Shown here one piece after another: positions 23,403 through 30,966 of a stretch of DNA of 38,109 bases. Each line of letters begins with the position of its first letter. Positions within the stretch are counted from its first letter, which is position 1. The stretch comes from CAYVBE01 sp964572825 (GTDB lineage: Bacteria > Planctomycetota > Brocadiia > SM23-32): positions 1 to 38,109 of the forward strand of contig CAZNGS010000041.1 in assembly GCA_964572825.1 (NCBI GenBank). Direction: 5' to 3'. Below the pieces are notes generated by a model that was not told where the DNA came from, did not search any database, and was given only the letters and a program-made list of their open reading frames with translations. A program made the position numbers and the translations under genes.

Positions 23403-25175
23403 GTGTGCGGAGATGAGCAGAGCTTCGAGATCGTGGTGGCGCAGACCGCCGGCTTCTGTATGGGCGTCCAGCGGGCGGTGCGGCTGGTGCTGGAGGCCGC
23501 CGAGGACCCGCGCACGTCGCTGCCCATCAAGACTCCCGGTCCCCTGATCCACAACCGGCAGGTGCTCCAGCTGCTGCAGAGGCGGGGGGTGCTGGTTATG
23601 GACGAAGCCCCGGAAGGCGGGAAGGGCACGGCCGTCATCCGCGCGCACGGCCTGTCCCGGGAGCAACAGGAAGACCTGCGCCGGCGGTGCACGCACCTGC
23701 TGGACGCCACCTGCCCGCACGTCAGGGGACTGCAACAGATCGTGCAGGAGCACGCCCAACGGGGCTACCTGTGCATCGTGGTGGGGGACCGGGACCACGC
23801 CGAAGTGGAGGCGGTCCTGAGTTACGCCGACGGGCGGGGTTGCGTGGTGGCGGGCCCCGAGGAGGTGGGCGACCTGCCCCCGGCCGAGAAGGTGGTGGTC
23901 GTGGCCCAGACCACGCAGAATGAACAGGTCTTTCGCGCTGCGGTGGAGAAAGTGCGCCGGCGTTACGAGCACTGCAAGGCATTCGAGACCATCTGTCGTT
24001 CCACTGGACAGCGCCAGGCGGAGGTGCGACGGCTGGCCGGCGAGGTGGACGCCATGATCGTGGTGGGCGGCCACAACAGCGCCAATACCCGCCGCCTGGC
24101 GGAGATCAGCGGGGGGATGGGCACTCCCACCTACCACGTGGAAACGGAGCAGGAACTGGACGTGGACGAAATCCTGGGCTACCGTCGGGTGGGCGTGACG
24201 GCGGGCGCATCGACTCCCAACTGGATGCTCCGCCGGGTGATCCTGCGGCTGCGGGACGAACACCGCCGCCGGACGCACCCGGTCCGGGAACATCTGCGGG
24301 CCATCCTGAGGGCTCTCATTTACAGCAACCTCTTCGCCGCCGGGGCTCTCGCCGCGCTGACGTACGCCGCCACGCGCCTGTTCGTGCCGCCCCTGGAGGG
24401 CTGGCCCCTGTGCATGGCCGTCAGCTTCCTTTTCCTGCTGGCGCAGCAACTGCTCAATCAGTACGTGCGGCGTGAGTCCCTCTATCTGAGCGAGCCGGCG
24501 CGGTCGGAATTCTTTATGGCCAATGAAAGGGCCCTGTTCTGGATGGGCGTGCTGTCGGCCGCCGGGTGCCTGGTGCTGGCCCTGTGGCTGCCGCTCTGGG
24601 CGCGTGGCGTGGTCGCCCTGGGCCTGGCGGGCGGACTTCTGTACCAGTTGAGGTGGCCGGGGCGGATGGCGAACAGGCTGGGCCTGCGCAGCCTGGAGCA
24701 GGTGCCGGCTTCAAAAGAGGTCTTTGTGGGATTGGCCTGGGGCACGCTGGCGGTGCTGGTGCCCGCGCTTTCCTCGGGGCGGGGGGCGGGGCTGTGGCGA
24801 TCTGCGGCGCCCGCCTTCGTGGTATGCTTCCTGATGGCCTTTCAGCGCACCCTCAAGCTGGACCTGCGGGATGTGGCAGCGGACCAGCTGGTGGGGCGGG
24901 AGACCCTGGCCGGCCTGCTGGGGGGCCGGGCCGTCACGTGGCTGGTTTTTGTGCTGGGGGGACTGGAAGGCGCCGTTCTGACGGCGGCCGCACTGGCCGG
25001 GTGGACGGAGCCGGCGGGCCTTTTGCTTCTGGCGAGCATCCCCTACGGAGTGGTCTTTTTTGTGCTTCTCCGCGGGCGCACGGGCATGGAGGAGGACCTG
25101 GCCGAGACGCTGGTGACCGCCAGATTCTACCTGGCCGGCCTGCTGGCTTTGTCCTGGCACGCCCTGGCCGTTTGA
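23403..25175 (+). CDS. ispH: IspH (HMBPP reductase) fused to a UbiA-like membrane domain
   Basis: Residues 1-285 are IspH, the 4Fe-4S enzyme that reduces HMBPP to IPP and DMAPP in the last MEP step. The three cluster cysteines are present at about Cys19 (AGFCMGV), Cys104 (DATCPHV) and Cys198 (ETICRST), with HNRQV, GDRDHAEVEAV and the closing GASTPNWML. Residues about 300-590 are a polytopic membrane domain with seven or so helices. It contains DLRDVAADQLVGRETLAGLL, which matches the second Asp-rich motif of UbiA prenyltransferases. The first motif, expected as NDxxDxxxD, reads NQYVRRESLYLSEP and is degenerate. GTG 23403 is chosen because AAGG stands eight bases upstream and the promoter excludes earlier starts; GTG 23394 or 23433 are possible. 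Confidence 0.88.
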   Translation: MCGDEQSFEIVVAQTAGFCMGVQRAVRLVLEAAEDPRTSLPIKTPGPLIHNRQVLQLLQRRGVLVMDEAPEGGKGTAVIRAHGLSREQQEDLRRRCTHLLDATCPHVRGLQQIVQEHAQRGYLCIVVGDRDHAEVEAVLSYADGRGCVVAGPEEVGDLPPAEKVVVVAQTTQNEQVFRAAVEKVRRRYEHCKAFETICRSTGQRQAEVRRLAGEVDAMIVVGGHNSANTRRLAEISGGMGTPTYHVETEQELDVDEILGYRRVGVTAGASTPNWMLRRVILRLRDEHRRRTHPVREHLRAILRALIYSNLFAAGALAALTYAATRLFVPPLEGWPLCMAVSFLFLLAQQLLNQYVRRESLYLSEPARSEFFMANERALFWMGVLSAAGCLVLALWLPLWARGVVALGLAGGLLYQLRWPGRMANRLGLRSLEQVPASKEVFVGLAWGTLAVLVPALSSGRGAGLWRSAAPAFVVCFLMAFQRTLKLDLRDVAADQLVGRETLAGLLGGRAVTWLVFVLGGLEGAVLTAAALAGWTEPAGLLLLASIPYGVVFFVLLRGRTGMEEDLAETLVTARFYLAGLLALSWHALAV

Positions 25176-25189
25176 GCGCCGGCTGCCGG

Positions 25190-25264
25190 GGAGACGTCTC
25201 CGGCTGGCGAAGGGGTCGCTTAGAATGGTATTATGTATGCTGGCGGGACGGGGAGACGGTCTCC
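25190..25264 (+). promoter_or_regulatory. Twin palindromes flanking the promoter region of the kinase gene
   Basis: GGAGACGTCTCC at 25190-25201 is a perfect 12-bp palindrome, and GGAGAC-G-GTCTCC recurs at 25252-25264. The centres are about 62.5 bp apart, close to six helical turns. Between them lie TAGAAT (25221-25226) and TATTAT (25229-25234), candidate -10 boxes. The layout suggests a paired operator; the regulator is unknown. Confidence 0.45.
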
Positions 25265-25331
25265 AGGCCCCGCTCGATGCGGGCGGGAAAAGGGTCTGAT
25301 TCTGTGAAGGCATGCGCGTGAGCCGGCAGCC

Positions 25332-26207
25332 ATGGGCAGGTTCTTGGACTTCATCTTCTTCCGGGACAAGAACCGCTACGGCGGGTATGAGCTGGTTGAG
25401 GAGGTCGCCCGCGGCGGAATGAGCCGTATCTGGAAGGCCCGGCACCCGGAGACCGGCCAGGTCTGTGCGATAAAGATCCTCACCCCCGAATCGGTCGAGA
25501 CCCAGGAGCGGTTCCGCCGGCTGTTTGAAACCGGCGAGGGGGAGATAGCCCTGCGCCTGAACCATCCCAACGTGATCCGCACCTTCGACTACGGGCGGGA
25601 GCGGAAGGGCGAGTACTACATCTGCATGGAGTTCGTGGACGGGCCGAATCTGGGGACCCTGACCGTGGCCGGCTCCCAGAGGGTGCGGAAGAACCGTTTC
25701 GACCTGGTGATGCAGTTGGGAGGGGGACTGCGCTACATCCACGAGATGGGCCTGATCCACCGCGACTTCTGCCCCAAAAACGTGCTGCTGAACGAGCAGG
25801 ACGTCCCCAAGATCATCGACTTCGGACTCACCATCCCCGCCCAGTTGAAGCACCGTGCGCTGGTGACCCGGGCCGGCACTGCCAGCTACATGGCTCCCGA
25901 GCAGATCAGGAATCAGAAGGTGGACGCGCGGGCCGACATCTACGCCTACGGCGTCTCGACCTTCGAGATCCTCACCTTCCGCTCCCCTTTCCCCAAGGCC
26001 AACACGCGCCGGAGGCGCATGGAGCACCATCTGAACGTTCGCCCTCTGCACCTGAAACGGTTTGATGCCGACCTGCCCGAGGAGTTGGACCGGGTGATCC
26101 AGAAGTGCATTGCAAAAGATCGGGATATGCGCTATAAGTCTATGGACGAGGTCATGAAGGACTTGCACGCTGCCGTGCAGCTCGCGGTGTCACAAAGCAG
26201 CGAGTGA
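25332..26207 (+). CDS. Ser/Thr protein kinase, catalytically complete
   Basis: A 291-residue cytoplasmic Hanks-type kinase without a membrane segment. The P-loop is VARGGMSRIWKA, the ATP Lys is Lys48 (CAIKIL), the catalytic loop is HRDFCPKN (143-150, catalytic Asp145) and DFG is at 163-165, followed by GTASYMAPEQ as the activation-segment end. It lacks the extracellular sensor of PknB-type kinases, so its input must come from partners. The next two genes encode FHA proteins, which bind phosphothreonine and are classic kinase substrates or adaptors. The start ATG 25332 has only a weak ribosome-binding site. Twin palindromes upstream suggest operator control. Confidence 0.92.
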   Translation: MGRFLDFIFFRDKNRYGGYELVEEVARGGMSRIWKARHPETGQVCAIKILTPESVETQERFRRLFETGEGEIALRLNHPNVIRTFDYGRERKGEYYICMEFVDGPNLGTLTVAGSQRVRKNRFDLVMQLGGGLRYIHEMGLIHRDFCPKNVLLNEQDVPKIIDFGLTIPAQLKHRALVTRAGTASYMAPEQIRNQKVDARADIYAYGVSTFEILTFRSPFPKANTRRRRMEHHLNVRPLHLKRFDADLPEELDRVIQKCIAKDRDMRYKSMDEVMKDLHAAVQLAVSQSSE

Positions 26208-26254
26208 TCAGGTGGCGCCGGCTACCCGCGGGACCGTGAGAGGAGGGACGGTCC

Positions 26255-27472
26255 ATGAATCCTCGCCTCCGCGTAGAAGTTGGCAGGCAGGTAAACTTCG
26301 AGTACGAAATCCCGCCCGTGGAAGAGGAAGAGGCCGTATGGGTGGGGCGCGGCGGATTCTGCCAAGTGCGACTGGCGGACCATCAACTGTCCCGACGCCA
26401 CTGCGAGCTCAACTACGAGGATGGGCATCTCTACGTCAGGGACCTGGGCAGCCACAATGGAACGCGTGTCAACGACGAGCTGATCGAGGACAGGGTCGAG
26501 CTCAAAGACGGGGATACCATCACGCTGGGCCAGCATGTTCTCCGGGTGATCCACCCCACGCAGAGGCAGAGCGGGAAGGAGGAGCTGCCCGAGCTGAGCG
26601 CCCAGGAAGAGCAGCGTGAGATACAGGAGAAACTGCAGGGCCTGCTCGGCGGCCAGTTCGTGGGCTTTCACATGGAAGATATTATCTTCGACGGAGAGAG
26701 GTCCGCCATTTTCCGTGCCCGGGACCCCGAGAAGGACGCCCCCGTCGCGGTGAAGGTGATGAAACCACTCTCGGAGATCCGCGTCGAAGACCGGAACCGA
26801 TTCATCCGCGGCGCCAGGCACAGCGCCACCCTGCGCCATCCCAATTTCGTCCAGGTCTACAAGGGCGGGCGCCGCGGGGACTGGTACTACATCGCCATGC
26901 AGTACGTGCCCGGCAAGAACCTGCAGCAGGTGGTCGAGCAGAACGAGGGGCCCCTCCAGCTCGAGCAGGCCTTGAAGATCATCAGGCAGGTCCTGGACGC
27001 GCTCCAGTACGCCTACGAGAAGGACCTGGTCTTCCGTGCCGTGCGGCCGGACAACATCATCGTCCTGAAGGACCTGCGCATTAAGCTGACCGACTTCGAC
27101 CTGGTCAAACCGCTGACGGGCCGCCAGGAGGCCCAGGTGACCCGCGTCATGGACGGCAGCGTTCGGGTATCGCCCGAGTTCGCCGCCCCGGAGCTGATCG
27201 CGTATCCGGTGGTGGCCGATCAGAAGGCGGACGTTTTCGGCGCGGGGGCCGTGCTTTACTACATGCTCTCGGTGCGGGCGCCTTTCGCAAGCCGGTTGCC
27301 GGCCACCAGCGTCTCCAGCGCTTTTGACCGAAGCTACCGCAGTTTGCGCCAGATCAATCCCGCCGTTCCCGAGAGCGTGTGCGAGGTCATCCAGCGCGCC
27401 ATGTCGGACTACGAACGCTACAACTCGCCCGGGGAGATGAAGCGGGCGCTCGACACTGCCACCGGTGGCTGA
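26255..27472 (+). CDS. FHA domain fused to a pseudokinase
   Basis: A 405-residue protein. Residues 25-95 are an FHA domain with phosphothreonine-binding residues in place (GR at 31-32, LSRRH at 45-49, SHNGT at 66-70). Residues about 140-400 have the protein-kinase fold: VAVKVM with Lys167, a YAMQYV hinge-like segment (YYIAMQYVPGKNL) and TDFD at 279-282. The catalytic loop expected as HRDxxxxN reads FRAVRPDN (260-267): the catalytic His and Asp are replaced while Asn remains. It is therefore probably a pseudokinase that may bind ATP but not transfer phosphate. It follows the active kinase gene by 47 bp and could scaffold or regulate that kinase. Start ATG 26255 has GGAGGGAC upstream. Confidence 0.88.
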   Translation: MNPRLRVEVGRQVNFEYEIPPVEEEEAVWVGRGGFCQVRLADHQLSRRHCELNYEDGHLYVRDLGSHNGTRVNDELIEDRVELKDGDTITLGQHVLRVIHPTQRQSGKEELPELSAQEEQREIQEKLQGLLGGQFVGFHMEDIIFDGERSAIFRARDPEKDAPVAVKVMKPLSEIRVEDRNRFIRGARHSATLRHPNFVQVYKGGRRGDWYYIAMQYVPGKNLQQVVEQNEGPLQLEQALKIIRQVLDALQYAYEKDLVFRAVRPDNIIVLKDLRIKLTDFDLVKPLTGRQEAQVTRVMDGSVRVSPEFAAPELIAYPVVADQKADVFGAGAVLYYMLSVRAPFASRLPATSVSSAFDRSYRSLRQINPAVPESVCEVIQRAMSDYERYNSPGEMKRALDTATGG

Positions 27473-27491
27473 ATCCCTGCCTTCCGTTGAG

Positions 27492-27755
27492 CTCGACTTT
27501 CGACAATTGAAGAGGAAAGCCCTCCTGACATGTAGCGTCCCCGCCGGGGAATGGGCGCGGTTTTAGGACATGATCCTCCACGTGCAACCGTGTCCCAAGG
27601 CTGTAGGCTGTGGCGCGGGCAGAGACTGAGGGCGAATCACTTTTTCAACGCCCGCATTCTGCCCCGTGCGAACATAAACTGTGGCCGCTGCAAGCGTTCT
27701 CAGCAGTGCCGCATGGCTGCGCCAAAAGCCGAACAGCGTAATGTCGAAAGTCGAG
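27492..27755. mobile_element. 264-bp MITE-like element with 14-bp inverted repeats and 5-bp target duplication
   Basis: The left end CTCGACTTTCGACA (27492-27505) is the exact reverse complement of the right end TGTCGAAAGTCGAG (27742-27755). TTGAG directly abuts both ends (27487-27491 and 27756-27760), a perfect 5-bp target duplication. No transposase fits within 264 bp. A minus-strand frame across it ends GHGCTWRIMS-stop, matching the tail at the truncated copy at 10655-10758, but it is not a convincing gene. Removing the element and one TTGAG would leave a gap of about 32 bp between the FHA-pseudokinase and FHA genes. Confidence 0.85.
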
Positions 27756-27773
27756 TTGAGTGAGAAGCAGTTT

Positions 27774-28091
27774 ATGAAAGCGATACTCGAGGTAACCCGG
27801 GGACCGATGGCCGGCCAGAAGCGGGCGCTCAGCGGAGACACATCCTTTTCCATCGGTCGGCGGGGCAGCAACGACTTCAAAATCCTCGACAAGGGCGTCT
27901 CGCGCATCCACTGCCGCGTCGATTACGACGGCGATTACTTCTGGCTGGTGGACTGCAACAGCCACAACGGCACGTTTCTGAACGGCGAGCGCGTCACGAA
28001 TTCCATGCTTTATGACGGGGACGTGGTGACGGTGGGACATTCCCAACTGGTCTTCCGCCTCCCCGAGGAGCCGGACGAGAACGACGGCTGA
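27774..28091 (+). CDS. Stand-alone FHA-domain protein
   Basis: A 105-residue protein that is essentially one FHA domain: MKAILEVTRGPMAGQKRALS opens it, then SIGRRGSND (Arg29, Arg30), GVSRIHCRV (Ser43, Arg44, His46) and CNSHNGTFLNG (Asn65, Gly66). All the phosphopeptide-binding positions are conserved. It probably reads phosphothreonine marks made by the kinase two genes upstream. Start ATG 27774 is preferred because the in-frame ATG at 27741 straddles the end of the inserted MITE-like element, so it cannot be the ancestral start; GAGAAG lies before 27774. The insertion may now separate this gene from its operon promoter. Confidence 0.85.
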   Translation: MKAILEVTRGPMAGQKRALSGDTSFSIGRRGSNDFKILDKGVSRIHCRVDYDGDYFWLVDCNSHNGTFLNGERVTNSMLYDGDVVTVGHSQLVFRLPEEPDENDG

Positions 28092-28103
28092 GCCGGCCTT
28101 TCC

Positions 28104-28132
28104 TTTCCTCGGTGGCCTCCCGCCGCTATAAT
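28104..28132 (+). promoter_or_regulatory. Predicted promoter of the SorE-like gene
   Basis: A perfect TATAAT at 28127-28132 lies 50 bp before the ATG at 28183; a weak TTTCCT at 28104-28109 is 17 bp upstream. Confidence 0.4.
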
Positions 28133-28182
28133 CGGTTCCCTGACGTCCTGAGCACCCGCTTTTGTCCGTGGAGGAAATGGCA

Positions 28183-29490
28183 ATGCCCGTTCGCACCAGG
28201 GCCCTGAGGATTTACGGCAAGCGCGACCTGCGACTGGAGACGTTTGATCTGCCGGACCCCGCCGAGGACGAGATTCTGGCCGAGGTCGTCACCAACAGTA
28301 TCTGCATGTCCTCCCACAAGGCGGCGGAGCAGGGCCCGGATCACAAGCGCGTCCCGGACGATGTGGCGGAAAACCCCACCATCGTGGGCCACGAGTTCGC
28401 CGGCCGGCTGCTGAAGGTGGGCACCAAGTGGGCCGACCGCTACCGGGAAGGGGAGATGTACGCCATCCAGCCGGCCCTTTTGTACGAGGGTTCCACCGAC
28501 GCGCCCGGCTACTCCTACCGCTATATCGGCGGCAACGTCGCCCGCATCATCATTCCCAGGGAAGTGATGCTCGTGGACTGCCTGCTGCCCTACAGCGGCG
28601 ACGCGTTCTTCAAGGCCTCCCTGGCCGAGCCGATGTCCTGCATCGTTGGGGCCTTTCGGGCGCAGTACCACTGGGAGCCCGGCACCTACGACTACGAGAT
28701 GGGCATCCGGGAGAGCGGCAACTGCGCCCTGCTGGCGGCGGCCGGGCCGATGGGAATGGGGGCCATCGACTTCGCACTCCACGGACCCCGAAACCCCGGC
28801 CGGCTCCTCGTGACCGACATCGATCCCGGGCGGCTCGCACGCACGGAGAGTGTCTTCCCGCCCGATGAAGCGGCGGGGGAAGGCATCGAGCTGGCCTACC
28901 TGAACCCCGCAGAGCTGGAGGGCGGGGATGAGGCCGTGCTGCAATACGTGCGCCGCTTCACCGAGGGCCGGATGATGGACGACGTGTTCGTCTTCTTCCC
29001 CGCCGAGTCCGTCGTGGAACAGGCGGACGCCATGCTGGGCCGCAACGGCTGTCTCAACTTCTTCGCCGGTCCGCCGCGGAAGGACTTCTCGGCCCGCATC
29101 AACTTCTACAACGTCCATTACGAGGAGCACCACTTGGTGGGCACCAGCGGGGGCAATACGGAGGACATGCGCATCTCGCTGGACCTTATGAGTCAGGGAC
29201 GGCTCAACCCCGCCGCGCTGGTCACGCACGTCGGTGGCCTGGACGCAGCCGCCGATGCCATCCTCAACCTGCCCGACATCCCCGGCGGCAAGAAGCTCAT
29301 CTATACCCAGATCGACATGCCGCTGACGCCCATTGACCGGTTCGGAAAGCGCGCCGAGACGGCCGAATCCCCGTTGAAGGATATCTTTCGGGAGCTGGAC
29401 CGGCTGGTCCGTGCGGGAGGCGGCCTGTGGAACGTCGAGGCCGAGAAGTTCCTGCTGGGCCGCCGGGAGTTGAAGGTCCCACTGGATTGA
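28183..29490 (+). CDS. Zinc-type alcohol dehydrogenase, L-sorbose-1-phosphate-reductase-like
   Basis: A 435-residue medium-chain dehydrogenase. The N-terminus ALRIYGKRDLRLETFDLPDP, then SICMSSHKAAEQGPDHKRVP, DDVAENPTIVGHEFAGRL and IQPALLYEGSTDAPGYSYRY match my recollection of SorE, the L-sorbose-1-phosphate reductase that makes glucitol 6-phosphate. The GHEFAG motif carries the usual zinc-site His and Glu. The coenzyme region LLAAAGPMGMGAIDFA holds the glycine-rich turn. The true substrate here is uncertain; no PTS or other sorbose genes are nearby. ATG 28183 has GGAGG eight bases before it. Its TGA overlaps the ATG of mnmE, so the two are cotranslated despite unrelated roles. Confidence 0.8.
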   Translation: MPVRTRALRIYGKRDLRLETFDLPDPAEDEILAEVVTNSICMSSHKAAEQGPDHKRVPDDVAENPTIVGHEFAGRLLKVGTKWADRYREGEMYAIQPALLYEGSTDAPGYSYRYIGGNVARIIIPREVMLVDCLLPYSGDAFFKASLAEPMSCIVGAFRAQYHWEPGTYDYEMGIRESGNCALLAAAGPMGMGAIDFALHGPRNPGRLLVTDIDPGRLARTESVFPPDEAAGEGIELAYLNPAELEGGDEAVLQYVRRFTEGRMMDDVFVFFPAESVVEQADAMLGRNGCLNFFAGPPRKDFSARINFYNVHYEEHHLVGTSGGNTEDMRISLDLMSQGRLNPAALVTHVGGLDAAADAILNLPDIPGGKKLIYTQIDMPLTPIDRFGKRAETAESPLKDIFRELDRLVRAGGGLWNVEAEKFLLGRRELKVPLD

Positions 29491-30878
29491 TGCCTGACGC
29501 GGACACCATCCTGGCAGTTTCCACCCCCCGAGGCTACTCTCGCCGCGCGGTTGTGCGCCTGAGCGGACCGGACGCCCTCTCCTGTGCGCGCGCACGCTTC
29601 CGCCCGGACGGCGGCGGCCCGGCATGGCGGAAGACCTTTCGGGCCGCGCGGGGGCAGTTCCACCTCGCAGGGCCAGAGGTGAGCACGGCAGCCGTGCTGT
29701 ACGTTATGCGTGCTCCGCGCTCTTACACGCGGGAAGACGTGGTGGAGGCCCACGTGGCGGGTTCTCCATGCCTGCTGGACCTGGTGCTGGACGATCTGCT
29801 GGAGCACGGGCCCGGCCGTCTGCGGCTGGCGGAACCGGGAGAGTTCACGCGCCGGGCCTTCCTGAACGGGCGAATCGACCTGTCGCAGGCCGAGGCGGTG
29901 CTCTCAGTTATACGGGCGCGGACGGAGGCAGAGCTGTTGGCCGCCAGCTCGCGGTTGGGAGGGGCAGCCGCACGCCGCTGCGCGCGATTGCAGGAGCAGG
30001 TGACCGAGCTGCGGGTGCGGGTGGAGGCGGCGCTGGACTTCGCCCCGCACGGCATCGAGCTGATATCCCGGCGGGAATTCCTGGATCGGTGCCGGGCTCT
30101 GCGCCGGGAGGCCCGGCGGGAGGCCGATAAAGGACGGGGCGAAATTGCCACGCAGGCCGGCATACAGGTCGTCCTCTGCGGTCCGCCCAATGCCGGCAAG
30201 TCCAGCCTGCTGAATCGGCTTGCGGGCCAGGACAAGGCCATCGTGCACGAGGTCGCCGGCACCACGCGTGACGCGGTGGCCGCGGACGTGGAGGTGGAGG
30301 GCGTGCATTTCCGATTGACAGACACGGCCGGCCTGGGGGAAGAAACGGCCGGGCCGATGGCCCGGGCGATGCAGCAGGCCCGGGACCGGGTAGCCTCCTG
30401 CCACCTGGTACTGCTGGTGCTGGATGGGTCGGCGGCTCTGCCCGACCACCCGCTCGAGCCGGCCGGGTCGGTTTCCCCGTCCCGCGTGCTCTGCGTCATC
30501 AACAAGTCGGATCTGCCGGCGGCCTGGAAAGCGGGACTGATCGAGGAGAAAGGGCTGAAGTGCGAGACCGTGCGCACCTCGGCCCTCACGGGCGAAGGCC
30601 TGGACGAGTTGCGCCTGGCGCTGTGGCGGACCGTGGCGGAAGGCCGGCTGGACGCATCCGCCGCGGACTGCCTGTTCAACGCCCGCCAGCGGGAGGCGTT
30701 GCGCCGGGCCATGGCGGAGATCGAATCGGCGCAAGAGGCGGTGAGGGACGGGCTGGGCTACGAGTTCGCCGCCCTCAACCTCCGGGAAGCGGCGGCGGCC
30801 CTGGGCGAGGTCACCGGACAGGTGACCTCCCAGGACGTACTGGATCATATCTTCAGCCGTTTCTGCATCGGCAAATAG
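29490..30878 (+). CDS. mnmE: tRNA modification GTPase MnmE
   Basis: MnmE, with MnmG, installs the carboxymethylaminomethyl group at U34 of certain tRNAs. The 462-residue product has the N-terminal tetrahydrofolate-binding domain (DTILAVSTPRGYSRRAVVRL, GEFTRRAFLNGRIDLSQAEA), a helical domain, and an inserted G domain: GPPNAGKSSLLN (about 230), GTTRDAV, DTAGLGE and NKSD. It ends FCIGK, the invariant C-terminus with the catalytic Cys. No domain is missing. MnmG is not in the window. The start codon overlaps the stop of the dehydrogenase gene. A compound palindrome separates it from convergent murD. Confidence 0.96.
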   Translation: MPDADTILAVSTPRGYSRRAVVRLSGPDALSCARARFRPDGGGPAWRKTFRAARGQFHLAGPEVSTAAVLYVMRAPRSYTREDVVEAHVAGSPCLLDLVLDDLLEHGPGRLRLAEPGEFTRRAFLNGRIDLSQAEAVLSVIRARTEAELLAASSRLGGAAARRCARLQEQVTELRVRVEAALDFAPHGIELISRREFLDRCRALRREARREADKGRGEIATQAGIQVVLCGPPNAGKSSLLNRLAGQDKAIVHEVAGTTRDAVAADVEVEGVHFRLTDTAGLGEETAGPMARAMQQARDRVASCHLVLLVLDGSAALPDHPLEPAGSVSPSRVLCVINKSDLPAAWKAGLIEEKGLKCETVRTSALTGEGLDELRLALWRTVAEGRLDASAADCLFNARQREALRRAMAEIESAQEAVRDGLGYEFAALNLREAAAALGEVTGQVTSQDVLDHIFSRFCIGK

Positions 30879-30882
30879 CGCA

Positions 30883-30939
30883 ATCCCCACTCGCCCGCAG
30901 AACCTTGCGGATCGGAGCGTCCGGCGCTGGCGAGGGGAT
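30883..30939. repeat. 57-bp three-stem palindrome between mnmE and murD
   Basis: The closing stem is ATCCCC(AC)TCGCC at 30883-30895 with GGCGAGGGGAT at 30929-30939 (11 pairs, 2-nt bulge). Inside are hairpins CGCA-GAACCT-TGCG (30896-30909) and CGGA-GCG-TCCG (30913-30923). A further GCTCC-TG-GGAGC follows at 30943-30954. It sits between two convergent genes, so it could end transcription on both strands. Confidence 0.5.
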
Positions 30940-30966
30940 CACGCTCCTGGGAGCAGACCGGGTGGA

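Noticed and set aside
25190..25201. The palindrome as a simple terminator of the ispH fusion gene
   Set aside because: It has no loop and no T-run, and the same half-site recurs 62 bp on, which fits operators better.
27563..27907. A minus-strand frame across the MITE-like element and the FHA gene
   Set aside because: Its N-terminal half is antisense to the FHA gene and its tail is the element's own sequence; it has no start signals.
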